From Ricinus communis (lineage: Eukaryota > Streptophyta > Magnoliopsida > Malpighiales > Euphorbiaceae), in assembly GCF_019578655.1 (NCBI RefSeq), contig NC_063262.1, forward strand, positions 18,545,582 to 18,609,581: DNA of 64,000 nt, read 5' to 3'. Below the pieces are notes generated by a model, which did not search any database, was not told the DNA's origin, and saw only the letters and a list, made by a program, of their open reading frames with translations. This document shows positions 35,737-48,430 of this stretch, one piece after another (positions within the stretch are counted from its first letter, which is position 1; each line of letters begins with the position of its first letter). A program made the translations under genes and the position numbers.

Positions 35737-38700
35737 AATCTCTTATTTCTAATTCACATAAAAGAGACACGCGGGTGCTCTTAAGAAGATAAAATATTTA
35801 TCTATTCTAAATGTGTTATATCCAATTATTGAATATATTGGATTAGTAAAATTTTGGGTTTGAGTTGGAGAGTTAGTCTAGATAAAATTATTATAAAAAT
35901 TGTGTTAGTAGTAAACATAAGTTGTAAGATTTAGTGCGAACCAAAAATTACATTAAAATAGATTTAAAGACTTTATTATATTTATAAAATTGAATATTAC
36001 TAAAAAATAGAAATTTCGTTTGAAAATTAAAAAGTAGACGTGGAGTTAATTAATACCTGACCACTCTTAATTCTTATATTGATTTCTTTTTTTTAAATTC
36101 CTATTTATCTTATTAAAATCTTAATTTATTATCACTCTTTACTTTACCGATTCAACTTTCTCTTCTTACTTTATTAAGATAAATATTATTAATATTATAT
36201 TAATTTATTAATTAATAAATTAATATCTAAAAAATTAATATCGACTATATTTATAGTATTAGTTAATTTATATAATATCAAAAAAAACTAATAAATTATT
36301 TTAAAATTATTTTGTATCGTCACATTAATAAAGTTTTAAAATATTAAGCTCTATTTCAATAAAAAAATACTTAAGAATATTTGATTTGCTATTGTTTTAA
36401 AAATATTATTATAAATAATATAAAATATTAAAATTTTATTAAATTTTATATAAATTTATTTTATAACTAGTCGTTTACCCGTGTGTTGCACGACTATTGT
36501 TATTATTTCGATTATAAAATTAAGTTTATAGATACAATTTAATAAATATTTTAATATTTAATATTAATTTATAATATTTTAAAAAATAACAGCAAACTAA
36601 CTATTTTAAATGTCTTTAATCCTTTTTAAATTTTATTGGTAATAATAATATAAAAATCTTAAAATATTTATCTATTAATTCTAATGTTATATAAATTAAT
36701 ACTATCAATATAATTGATATTATTACTTTTTAAAATTAGAAGTCATTATATAATTAAAATTAATTTATTAGTCAATATAATATTTAAAAATATTATTTTT
36801 ATAATTAGAATCATAATATAATTAGAAAATTAATTTATTAATTAATATAATATTAAAATATAATTAATTTAGACTAATTATTATCGAATTAACAAACTAA
36901 TTTATTATTAATATGTTATTTTTAAGGCTAGAATAAATATTTAGTTAGAAGTATAACTTATTGATCAATGAATTAATAGAAAAATTAAATTATATAATAA
37001 ATTTAAATTTTATATATTAAACATAACTACATATATTAAGATAATAATCATGTATCAAAAATTAAATAAATATGTAAAAAATTTAAATTTAAAAAATTAA
37101 TAGATATTATATAAATATAAATATATATTAAAATAACAAATACATTAATAAACTATTAGTATATTATAAACGAGTAGAATATCATAAATTGATAAGTTGT
37201 GGGGAAAGCCAATAGAGCTACATTTTAGGTGGAGATTATTTTTATTTTATATAAGTGGGTGGCCACTTTTTCTTTTTGGTGAATGGGCCGTTACATAAAT
37301 AATCTATTATTTCTAATTCTCACAATGCATCTCAACGTGTAAAATGCATGTATCGATGCTTTTATCATTATCATTATCATTATTATTATTTATTATTTTT
37401 ATGATCCACTATACATCAAACTGCACAGCTCACATTTTTTTAATTATTTTGATATTTCTTCATTATTTTATTAATTTATTATTCATACTTTTATTTTTTA
37501 ATTTATTTTCTTTTATGTCTTTTTCTTTATTCTATTTACTTTTTAAGACTAGTACCTAAATTAGGGAAAAGTAATTTAAGTGAAACCCCTCAACAATGAC
37601 GTAGATTAATTCCTTTAAATTAGTAAATTGATTTCTTTTTTCAAATCTCTTTTTTAATAAGTGCAGGTGGAGTGATGTAAGGATTAGGTATAATTTAATC
37701 AATTATTCATCATATGATAAATTTGTGCCGGACAATAAGATTTGATATAATATCTTATTACACATATCCGCTAATTAGTTTCCACTATCTTTTAACATAT
37801 TTCTACTTTAAAGCCGTAACCACTTTTTTCTTGTCTTTTTTTTTTTTTTTTTTTTCCGTTAAATGCATATTTATACTTTTCAACTTTAATCATTTAAATT
37901 TTTTAATTTTTGATTTAATATAACAGATACTTGAATTTACTTTTTTTATAATAATTTTATATTTTTTAATTAAACTAACTAATCGATATCAACTTAAGGA
38001 CATAAATATATATTTAACATTTGTTCTTTATTCAGATGTTCCTTGTCTATGTATTATTGTATCATGTGATAATAAGATTTTTTTTTAAAAGAAATATATA
38101 TTTAAAATTAATCAACTCATGAGAGATAAAAATGAGCCTAATTGACTTGAATACGTTATTGTTTTAGTTCGGCTCAGTGAAATCATATTATTAATCAAAA
38201 TCGATTTAAGTTTAAAATATTTTAAACAAGCCCAGATGAGTTAAAAAATGAGTTGAGCTCGAGTCAAGTTTAAACCGTTTAAGATATTAATATTTTTAAT
38301 ATTTTAGTTATTTTTATTATATAAATAAAAATAATAAAACTAAAATTAATAGAAAAATTAAAAACCCACAAAGTAAGCTCAAAATGATAAGAATTTATTT
38401 AAAGAACTAAATAAGAGTATTTCACTCTTTTGAGAATAAAATTTAAAAAATAATATCTATTCTTTTTAAACTTCAACTTACAAAAAACATTTATAAATTT
38501 ATATCACATGCTTCCTTGTTAAATATAAATTTTTTATTTTCATTTATAAGATATCATTTTAGCTTTACTTCTGTTATCATATAAATATAATTAATTAAAA
38601 AATATATATGTTCTATGATATATTTTAATTTTTCTTTGAATTACAAAGGAGGAAAGGAGTTAAATATGAATAAAAGATTGAGATACGCACTTACCACTAG

Positions 38701-39696
38701 GCTAAGTCTATAGATGAATAATATTATCATGTCTTATTATTATAAAAAATATATATTATCTATAAGAAGCCTAAAAGCTCATAAACATATTAAGTTAAGC
38801 TTTTGCCTTTTCAAATTTGAGTTAAATTCTTAACGATCTTAAAAATAAAATCAAACTTGAATGGTTATACTTTTTAAATAAGTTTAAACAAGTTAAAAAA
38901 TGGAGCTAAATTCAGGTAAGTTAGAACCGTTGAGATGGTGTTACAGTCCTACAGCTTACTAACATATAATCAATCAAACAATAAACTTCAGCAATTCCAT
39001 AAATTTTAGTGGTGGTCCGACCAAATATTCAAATGAATGAGACTGTTTAATCCTTTCTCAGTTCAAATGCAAAATCCAAATTTTTTATAAATAGATGGTT
39101 GGATCCTTTGGAAGGAATCACATAGCCATCTAAATTTTGCTCATGATTATTTATCCAGATGGTTCAAATATTGATTATAATAAATTATTCATTATCATGG
39201 TGATTGCACGATCAATTTAAACAGAAGCTCCATACGTAATGTTGTTTTGTTGAGTTATTATATTATTATTGACTAAAGCTATAGAGTTGCCAAAATAATA
39301 TCTTATTTGGTCTTTTAGATGGTAATTTGTACAGCATAAGGCATGTAGGAATTATCTGATGATTAGTTCATAAGAAGGGAAAAATGAAGTGAAGAGCGCA
39401 TAATCAAGCAAAGCAAACTAAAATACAAGCAGTCAACCCACAGGCATTCACCGTATAAGGCAGAATCAAATTGAGTTTTGAGGGTATACAAATTTTCATT
39501 TCTTAGGAAGAAAAGAGCAAGAAGATACTGGTTTAGATGGCTTCTTATGTCTTTTGTTTCCGTTGCTGGTGGGTACATATTCTCAAGCAGCTGATTGGAA
39601 AAGGTCTAGTAAAGTAGAGGCTAATATTTTGCATATTTTAAAATCTTCATAAGGCTGCGTAATTATTTTTAAGAAATTCAATATTTTTATTGATTA
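35737..39696. other. AT-rich intergenic DNA
   Basis: Very AT-rich, with ATT microsatellite (about 37366-37400), T runs and no gene. A 29-bp segment after the solo LTR (35732-35760) recurs at 37294-37323. Two diverged copies of a GTTAAAAAATG...AGCT word group lie at about 38240 and 38890, possibly remnants of a short non-autonomous repeat. The word ACTAGTCGTTTACCCGTGTG at about 36468 resembles ends of common plant repeats, which I cannot assign. Confidence 0.5.
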
Positions 39697-39720
39697 TGTT
39701 GGTGCCCTGCATAATCACAG

Positions 39721-39850
39721 ACAAGGTGGAGGCTACAAAGAAGTACATGAATCACGTCTGACCATTTTGAAACAAAGTGAACCCCATTGACTAGAACTGA
39801 TTAGGTCGTGTCCTGCGCATCCATGTACTTCTTTGTAGCCTCCACCTTGT
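39721..39850. repeat. Perfect 29-bp inverted repeat with 72-nt loop
   Basis: Arms at 39721-39749 and 39822-39850 are exact reverse complements. The transcript of either strand would fold into a hairpin. It lies inside the copia LTR-like segment. Confidence 0.95.
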
Positions 39851-39983
39851 GAGATTTCTCGCTTAGTCATTTCTTGTTTTTATCTTTCTCTCTTGTCTTT
39901 ATCATATGATCACTTACTGTTGCAGATATACATATGATGTAATCGTAAACACACTGAATATACAAAAATTATTATTATTCATA

Positions 39984-39996
39984 TGGTATCAAAGCA
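39984..39996 (+). other. Primer binding site of a copia relic (tRNA-iMet)
   Basis: TGGTATCAAAGCA, two bases after the LTR end. The canonical site is TGGTATCAGAGC. Confidence 0.7.
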
Positions 39997-40290
39997 TTAA
40001 TAATAATAATTTCCGTTCTATACAGCTGCCTACCTTCCTCTAAACACAATGCATCATGGAAAATCAACTCCAAATTTCCAACTCCAAGACTGACTACCAA
40101 TCACACGTTCTCCATTAAACTCGAGACTCGCACTTTCCTAGCCTGGAAAACGCATTTCATGCCATTACATTGATGGAACAACTCTCCATCTTCTCTAACT
40201 ATACCCTTTCTTATAAATCCGGCTAAAATAATCCCAAGCCCATAAAACACACAACCTGGTTCCAAAACTTCTCCTTACTTGGTTGTTATC

Positions 40291-41649
40291 ATTTTTATTT
40301 GAAGATGTTATTCGTATGTTATTGGCAATTAAAGACTCACTTTTATACCTAAAAGTGTCTAGATGATATCGTAATGGTCTCTTCTAGTTTAACTAAAATC
40401 TTAAGTTAGAACTTTAGATATATAGTTGTGTGTGTTATTGGTAATTAAAAAGTCGATTTTGATTACAATAAATTTTAAATTTGAAAGAATTATTTTCTAT
40501 TTTTAAAAACTATTTTCATATCTCAGTGATAAAATAAAATATATGGTATAAAATATAAAACATAATATTTTATTTTAGTATTTCATGTGTCATGTCTTCC
40601 ATGAAGTCATATAGCATGAAAATTCCATTAAAGTAAACTATGCCAATGTTTTAAGTTATTATCATTAGCTAATAAGATTATTTTTATTACTAGGGAATGC
40701 ACACCCAAACCTTAGCTGCAAGAGTTCTTTTTTTTTTTTTTCTATTTTGTTGTCATCGACGGCTTTTTTTTTTTACCATTAACGGTAGTTAATTTTAATT
40801 ATCCACTTCTTCTTTTTCTAATCATTTTTTTTCCAATCACAATAAAATAGCCAAATTATATTTTCATTTTATTTGTATGAATTGGTCAGAGTTTGTAGAT
40901 TTTGATTGCAAAATTTCTTATGAGTCTTTAGTAGTGAATTTGGGTAAACAAATGACAAATTAAAGATATATAGAAGAAGATCCATGACTGCTAAAGCTTC
41001 AACATCCGGAGATAAGTCAAGGCCTTCTAACAATGAAGTTGAATTTATTTGGTTGATAGTTCGTTTAGGATCTTATTTCATATTTACTTCTTTTAGTTGT
41101 TTGTTAATCATGTTAATAAAATATTATGAGTATTTTATTTTATCTTTCTTTATGGGAGTTTATTTGTCTTTTATCAAGGGAGTTAGGATGAGTTTGATTT
41201 TGGCATTTAAAAGACAAGGCTCATTTAAAGACTCGTCAAATAATAATAAAGTCAATTTGTTGCTCAATATAGCCACTAAGTAGAATGTGTTTCTTGCCAA
41301 TGCGCCAAACACATCCAAAGTGTTGTATACAACTATTTTATCAACACGATTAATGAAGATTAGAAGAAATACTCACCTTTATAACAGAATTAGTATGTAT
41401 TTCTTGAATGTAGTCATATTTAATTGTATATTACAAGTTGTACTTATTAATTATTTTTAATGAAAGACTCTTTTTATTTTAAAAAAATTAATTATTTTAC
41501 TGCTTAAATTGTTAATGACATGTTATATTTGTTATATAATTATAATCTGTAATTAAATGAAATTGTTATTTAACTTTCATTATAGAACTTTCATATTTCT
41601 CAACCATTGATATATACTATTTTATTTTTTTATTTTTATATTAAATCTT
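40291..41649. other. AT-rich intergenic DNA with one small doubtful ORF
   Basis: No recognised gene. A frame at 40984-41283 (+), 99 codons starting MTAKASTSGDKSRPSN and with two hydrophobic stretches (LGSYFIFTSFSCLLIMLI and YFILSFFMGVYLSFI), could be a fragment of a transposon or host gene, but codon use looks like AT-rich intergenic DNA and no family is recognised. Confidence 0.3.
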
Positions 41650-44600
41650 GTTATTATGTGAGTGCGACTTTCCAAGGATGGTCTAAGTGGTGTTGCAATC
41701 TTGTCACCGTGTCAAGGAACCATTCTTCGTACTAGGGCTATTTCAAAATAAGCATTCGATTGAAGGTCCCAAGATTTACGAAAGACCTTAAAACCATTCA
41801 AGGAGTCGCCACTTGATGAGATCGGGATATATTCAGGAGTGAAGATGATGACTTTATATCCTTTGTGGAGAGCCTAATTTTTCCTTTCTTTAAAATCAAA
41901 AATTCTAGGTTTGAGAAGTTAGGTACGAATAGGGAAGGTTACATGAAAGCCCCCTTAATCATCTAGGCAGTGATGCTTAGCCTCCACTAGAGTGAATGAG
42001 TCTTTGCCTAGTCTAATACTATTATCTTAACCAAATTTACCCTATATTATTTTTATTCATCAACCTTTTCTTTCTTGCTAAGCATGTGAAGCGAGCAAAT
42101 AAGAGACTAACCTAAAGTGGAGGTATTTGAGTACTTAACTATTCCTAGAAAGGAAGTATATTGGTGCTTTTACTGGTCCTAGCCGAAAGGCACTTTGGTA
42201 CCTTAAGTTTTATCTTTGCATCCCTTAGTGTTCATATCCTTTTGCAAGTTTTACTTGTCCTATTCTCGGTGAAAATTTTATTTTATCTTTAGCATTTGAG
42301 GTGAACACATAGCGAGTTTATTTATTTTACATGAGCATGTGAGGTGATCACAATAATTACTGAGTCAGTTTTATCCTTTATTACATATGAAGTGTATTTC
42401 TAAAACATAAAGATATACAGAGAAGGAAATGAAAATAGTAGAATACCCGAAAATGATTAAAAAAATTAGTACAAATCATAGAAACCTGAACAAACAATGT
42501 CCTTAAGGGCCTTAATATAAAGTAATACATATAAATAATTCCATCTAGGGAAGACCATCCTATTTTTAGAAGGATTCCTCTAAAAATATTGATCCTGCAT
42601 TCAAAAGGGTTAGCACGTAAAAATAATCCCAAAATAAAATACACATTAATCAAATAATCATACAACACATAATATAATTAAAATAAATAAAGTATATTGT
42701 AAGTAAATAAAGGTAGAAATTAAATAATAAGAGCAAAAATTAAATAAAAATAGAAATTAAATAAAGCATTAAAATAAATAAAATTTTAAAAAATAAATTT
42801 CTATCCTCAAAAAAAGCGTGAGCTCGTGCGGGTAGAGGCTGACCTCACATAGGATTAGGCTCTCAAGACACATAGGAGCCATATGACATCATTTTAAGAT
42901 GCTTAGCTCTCTATTTTGAAGTAGAGTGGCTGAGACCACGCGAGTACAAACTCTACTCCCGCGAGGACAGTCCCTTAATAGAAACAAAAAAATAAAACGA
43001 TGTTGGTTTCACCTAAAACGTGTCATTAGGGTTCATTTGGCTACTGGACCCGCACGTGCAGAGGCTGACCTCATGTGAGCTCAGGTCATAAAGCTTAGAA
43101 CTTACCAAACAACGTAGTTTAAGGTGAAATCAGTGTCATTTTAGGCTTAGGACCCCCTAGCCTAGCGTGCGGAAAGGTGATCTCGCACGAGTTCAGTGGC
43201 TTAGGTCACGAAAAGCCTCAAAATTACACTATGTAAAATAAAACACAACACTAAAATCTCAAAATGACATTAGAGAATGCAATAAACATGTAAAGGATGA
43301 AGAAATTGAAGTTAAAGGAATGCAACAAACGTGCAAAGGATGAAGAAATTGAAGTTAAGAGTAAATTTTGGCCCTCAAGGGGCTACCTTATGATTTTTGG
43401 AGAAAAAGTAAGTGGATTTGAAGAAAAGTAAGATTCGGTTGATGAAACCCTAAAAGAATTACTCAAAAGACAATAAAATGATGGTTTTTATTTTCTTTCT
43501 CACTGAAAAAAGGGGGGAGTTGACTCTCTTTTTTTCTTTTTTTTTCTTTTTTTTCTCTCTTTTGGATTTTCTTCACTCAAGAAAAAGACAACAAATGGTA
43601 ACAACCAATTTTCCAACAACTAACCGACTTTTGGCTTGGTGAAAAAGGAATTTTATTTATAGGAAGACTTTTTGGTGCTGAAGATTGGGTTTGGAGGGAA
43701 TTTTCTCGCTTATTTTTGCTCCAACGGATGTTTGACATGTCATTATGAAGGGACCTATTCCTAGATTGAGCATGCTTGGGATTAGAGCGAGGCTAGCCTT
43801 GACCTCGCGTCGGCTTAGCTTGACTATGCGCGGAGTCACATTGGACTCATGCGAGGCTTAAATTAGGGGCACATGCCCTTAGGGTTGGGTTCTAGCTGCA
43901 TGGGTCCTCGCTAGACTAACGCACATTCAAGGTGAATCCATACGAGATTAGACTAGACCCATGCAATTTCAAACTATGGATTTGGGCTTTTTGATCTTTT
44001 CCAGCCTTTAAGCACTTCTTTTACGGTTTTAGGGACCAAACATCCTTTTTCCCTTCTAACCATTAGCCAATTAAACATTCTCATCACCGTGCTTTATGTA
44101 ACTTTAAATTATAATCAAAGTAAAGAATTGTGAAAGGTTATGAATTCGTTCGTTGTCTGATGTGTTGGGTCAGGTTGGTTCTAGCATCTTAGTGTGTGAA
44201 TGCATATTTGCATCTTTTGGTGTGTGAATGCAATATCCACGTCTTCTTGAGTTAGGTTAGTGCGATCTAACTTCTTAGGTGCGTGAATGCAATATCCACA
44301 TCTTCTTAAGTTGCATAAATACATTAGCGTCTTAGGTGCACAAATGCAATATCCATATTTTCTTGAGTCGTCTCAGTGCAATACTAATGTCTTAGGTGCG
44401 TCGGTGCTATTCCAACATCTTCTTTCTTAGGTTGCGTCAGCATAATACTGGCATCTTGGGTGCGTCGATGCTATTTTGATGTCTTCTTAGGTTGCATGAA
44501 TGTGATATCCATGTTTCTTAATTATATTTATTGTACATGCTTGCCCTTGCATCTTAGAAGTGGTGTTGTTGTGAATGAGATCGGCTACATCTTACCCCCT

Positions 44601-45040
44601 TGCTTTAGGAGGCTTCATCGGAGTGCGACCGAAGCAAAGCATAAAGTAGTCAGACAGTTGTAGCTACAACATGCAGGACGTGCCTCAAAGGTGGGTCCTT
44701 GGTCGGGGATTAGTGAAAGAAGCATCATTATAAATGGGTTAATAAATTCGCTCGTGTAATAGGGCTTGAGGAATTATGTTTGACGAGCTGAATAAGCCTA
44801 GAAGTTGAACTAAGGGTGACCACGCGCGGGGTTAAGGCTATCCTCGTACGAGGTCAATCTTGTTTTCGCGCAAGGTCAAAGTTATCCTAGCGTAAGCTTA
44901 GGCCTAACCTCATGCGAGGTCAGTATTGAACCCACCTGAGGTAAGCTTAGCCTTATATAAAGCTAATTTGTCATTTTGTGCATCATTCTTTGCATCAGCT
45001 ATTTCAACTTTTCTCTAAAATATACTAATCTTAGCATTTT
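41650..45040 (-). repeat. Tat/Ogre-like LTR remnant
   Basis: On the minus strand it has GGCTCTCCACAAAGGATAT, then AAGTGGCGACTCCTTGAATG, matching the plus-strand stretch at 50700-51000 (GGCTCTCCACAAGGAATAT, AGGTGGCGATTC). Between 42800 and 44950 it is sprinkled with GC-rich self-complementary words (CTCGCGCGAGG-like). No coding domain was seen. Ends are approximate and two elements could be merged here. Confidence 0.5.
44160..44515 (+). repeat. Degenerate minisatellite in the Tat-like remnant
   Basis: Repeated units of about 55-65 bp containing TCTTAGGTGCGTGAATGCAATATCC, ATCTTCTT and GTTGCAT, about six copies, each with several differences. Confidence 0.7.
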
Positions 45041-45044
45041 TTTG

Positions 45045-45425
45045 GAGATGCCTACAGTCTTCTAGGATGCATTAAGGGTTGGTCTTAGTTGCATGTTGGT
45101 ATAGGATGGGAAGGCAGTGGCTTATGCATCTAGGCAGTTGAAGAGGCATGAGCAGAACTACCCCACTCATGATTTGGAAATGGCAGTTGTAATGTTTGCA
45201 TTGAAGACGTGTAGGCATTACCTCCACTATGTGACATGTGAGATCTACATTGACCATAAGAGATTAAAGTACATATTTCAGTAGAAAGATTTAAACCTAA
45301 GGCACTGAAGGTGGTTGGAGCTGTTGAAAGATTATGACTGTTTGATCTTATACCACCTTAGCAAGGCAAATATGGTGGCTGATGCCTTGGGTAGGAAGTC
45401 CTCGAGTAGTGTGGTTCATATTAGT
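45045..45425 (+). pseudogene. Tekay-type chromovirus RNase H relic
   Basis: Plus strand translation shows [57 protein letters not shown] and ANMVADALGRKSS, the RNase H of Ty3 chromoviruses. Several stops interrupt it. RT upstream is lost; the left edge meets the Tat-like remnant. Confidence 0.85.
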
Positions 45426-45539
45426 ATGGAAAGGAGGCCATTGACTAAGGAATTGCATGAATTATTCAGTCAAGTTTGTAATTAGAGGATATGCCTTTAG
45501 GAGCCTTAATGGCATATTTTTATATTAGGTTTGTGTTTT

Positions 45540-46640
45540 ATGATCAAGTTAGGAGCGCTTAGGACCGGGACCCTCAATTTCTGAACCTGAAGAGGAAGGT
45601 TCTGAGTAGAGAAGGAGATGAGTTTCAAATGGATCATGAAGGTACTCTAAAGTTTGCAAATAGGGTTTGTGTGCCCAATTTTGACAACCTGAGGCTATGA
45701 TAGAATAAGCACATAAGTCAGCTTATAGTGTACATCCGAGTTATACGAAGATGTACCATGACCTGAAGAGTACTTACTGATGGCCTGGGATGAAGTGGGA
45801 TGTGACAAAGTTTGTTTCTAGATGCTTGACGTGTCAGTAAGTGAAGCTATAGCATGTTATTACAAACATTACCCTTTCTAGAATGGAAATGGGAGAGAAT
45901 AACCATGGATTTTATGGTTGGACTACCTTGAATTTAAGCAGGATTCGATTCCATTTAGGTGATTGTGGATTAGTTGACCAATTCAGCGCACTTCATACCC
46001 ATTAAGATCATGTATTTTTTGACTAAGTATGCAAGGTTGTACGTTGACAAGATCGTGTTTTTGCATGGAGCTCCAGTTTTTATTATGTTTGATAAAGGTT
46101 CTCAATTCATATCTAGACTCCGGAGAAAGCTTCAAGAAGCTTTGAGCAAGAAATTGGATCTCATTACTTATTTTCATCCTTACATGGATGGTCAGTTTGA
46201 AAGGACAATTTAGACTTTAGAGGATATGTTTTGGATGTGTGTGTTGGATTTTGGAGGCCATTGGGATTTGCACTTACCATTGATAAAGTTCAACATGGCT
46301 CCGTATAAGGCACTCTATAGCCGTAAGTGTAAATCATTGGTGTGTTGGAATGAAGTCGGGGAGGGATTGCTAGCGGGACTAGAATTAGTCCGGGTGACAT
46401 CGGAGAAGCTTCCCATCATCCAAGAGTGGTTGAGAACAGCTCCTAGTCAGTATTGGAGTTATGTAGATCCTAAGAGGAAGGATATGGTTTTCATGGTTGG
46501 TGACTATGCATTTCTCAAGGTTTCTCCTATGAAGGGTGTTATGAAGTTTGGTAAGAAAGGGAAGTTAGCACCTTGCTATATAGGACCCTTTGAGATATTG
46601 GAGCGAGTGGATGAAGTGGCATATTAATTGGCTTAGCCTC
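45540..46640 (+). pseudogene. Tekay-type chromovirus integrase relic
   Basis: Traces of the core: EWKWERITMDFMVGLP (first Asp), LTNSAHFIPIK, IMFDKGSQF (second Asp kept), HPYMDGQFERTI (Glu kept), then CVLDFGGHWDLHLPLIKF, MAPYKALYSRKC, VCWNEVGEGLL and FLKVSPMKGVMKFGKKGKL. About ten residues expected before MAPYKALY are missing. Several stops (for example at 46211 and 46625). Confidence 0.85.
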
Positions 46641-46645
46641 TAGAG

Positions 46646-46921
46646 TTGGATAGTATTCGCCCGGTTTTTCATATTTCCCTGTTGAGGAAGTATGTGTATG
46701 ATCGTTCCCATGTCATTCAATTGCCTACAGTGGCAATTAGTGAAGATTTGTCATATGAAGAGACCCCAGTTAGTATTATGGATGTTCAAGTTCGAAAACT
46801 TCGAAGTAAAGAGATTCCTATGTTTAAGGTTTTGTCATGTAGTCATGCGGTTGAAGAGTATACTTGGGAGTTAGAGTCCAAGATGCGTTCGAGATACTTA
46901 TATCTCTTTAATTCTTGGTAA
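46646..46921 (+). pseudogene. Tekay-type integrase C-terminus with chromodomain
   Basis: VFHISLLRKYVYDRSHVIQL, then the chromodomain-like LSYEETPVSIMDVQVRKLRS with VEEYTWELESKMRSRYLYLF. In chromoviruses this domain directs integration to marked heterochromatin. One in-frame stop just upstream; this segment is otherwise open for 91 codons. Confidence 0.85.
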
Positions 46922-46949
46922 GTCTTCTTCACTTTCGGGAAGGAAAGTG

Positions 46950-47150
46950 CCTTGAGTGGGGGAGATTGTAACACCCAATAATTTTTTGTGTTTGTTTATT
47001 TTGATTTTTTATTATATTATATTATACTATATTATATTTTAAGTTTTTCAATTTAATTTTGGTGGTTGTGCATTATATTCCATGTCTATTGTTGTTTATG
47101 TGACTTAAGTGTTCTTATTTAAAGATTGGAAGTATTTGATTTGGTCTAAA
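46950..47150 (+). repeat. PPT and start of the 3' LTR of the Tekay relic
   Basis: GAGTGGGGGAGAT (about 46954-46966) is a PPT, followed by TGTAACACCCAATAAT at 46967, the usual start of such LTRs. Copia sequence replaces it near 47150. Confidence 0.75.
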
Positions 47151-48430
47151 TTAGCTCAATTATAACTTAAGACAGTAGTACTCTTGTGACAATCATATAA
47201 GACATGATCCTTAGATTTGAGATAACAATATATTATCTTATACGAGGATTACTATACTTTGATACTATCTTATATTCTCCTATCCGTGCAACATTCAAGG
47301 ATAGTCATTGGGTATAGTAAGAGTAATATGAAGATAATAAGTTATCAATAAAGAATTCATTGCCCAAGATAATATGTTATTGGACCTTATCCTGATTCTT
47401 GAAATATTTTAACATGAAAATCCTGGGCCAAGGTTGTTTCAATGATGATTATGAGAAGTGTTTCATATATCTTATTCAAGACGTTATATACGATTAACAA
47501 GAACAATATGATTAGTTCCATTATAGAGTTGACACTTGCATCTATACTCTATGAATCAATTAGGATAAAAGTATAATGAAAGGACTAAATTACATTGTAA
47601 GATTGTTCACTGCAAAGGCTAATTAGAGCACTTTAATTATTCCTACACATTTGGGTGGTCATGATGCATTGCTAGATGCCAATCTTGATCTATGAATATG
47701 GATTAAGTTAAATTAGAGAATTAACATTCAATTAATGGAGTTTTATTCATAATCCATATTCATTGCCAACATGTTAGGAACCTTTTGGTCATATACAAAT
47801 AGGCTTTAAGTGAAGATTAAAATGAGGCTTTAAGTGAAGATTAAAATGAGGCTTTAAGTGAAGATTAAAATGAGGCTAAGCTTTGGGCTTAAGCTTATAT
47901 ATATTGGGCCTAATTAAAGGTTAATTGATTAAGAGCTAATGGGCCTTATATAATAGGCATATGATAGGTTTATTATCTATGGATTAGTTCTTGTATTAAT
48001 TAAATTCCATTAGGATAACAAAGGCCAACTTAAAGTAAGTTAGAATATTACAGAAATCCTAAACCTTTAAGGACTTTGATTAAAGGCTAAATATATAGAA
48101 AGAGATGCATATGGGGCAGTAAGGATGGTTGCATATCTAAGAGAGAAAAATGCTTTCTTGAGAAGTATATCCTAGGTTAATTAATCAATGAGATTAATTG
48201 ATTCATCCCCCTTGCTTGAAACTAGCATTGAATCTTCAACATCACTTCTCAATCTCTTAAAAGTAGTTTAATGGGATCTTTGCTTAGAAGCTTGTGTGGA
48301 TCACCAAAAGAGGTTGGCCACTTGAGTAGCTTTAAAGTGCTTTTGTAAGCCTTCTCCATATTTTGCTTGTTTTGTATCTTATGACTATCTTAATCAATGA
48401 GATCTTTGGTGGAAATTGAGAAAAGATTTT
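47150..48430 (+). mobile_element. Copia-type 3' internal end and 3' LTR (truncated)
   Basis: Non-coding 3' internal-type sequence (TTGGGTGGTCATGATGCATT at about 47650-47680 in relatives' style) leads to an LTR beginning TGTTAGGAACC at 47772. The LTR holds TATATAGAAAGAGATG, a TATA region, and ends truncated near 48430. It matches 51067-51734. Confidence 0.6.
47801..47872 (+). repeat. Three tandem copies of a 24-bp unit
   Basis: AGGCTTTAAGTGAAGATT plus AAAATG, three identical copies in the LTR near its start. The related LTR at 51067 has one diverged copy. Confidence 0.95.

Larger units (their letters stand above)
39697..40290 (+). mobile_element. Ty1/copia relic: short LTR, PBS and gag start
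   Basis: A 285-bp LTR-like segment (39697-39981, TGTTGG...TTATTCA) is followed by TGGTATCAAAGCA at 39984-39996, one base from the canonical initiator-tRNA-Met primer site. Then comes a decayed gag start with AWKTHFMPLH-like residues near 40140-40170. The element is lost after about 40290. It fits a small-LTR copia family. Confidence 0.65.

Noticed and set aside
39721..39850. microRNA precursor
   Set aside because: A perfect 29-bp stem with a long loop inside an LTR is more like a repeat-derived hairpin; no evidence for precise processing.
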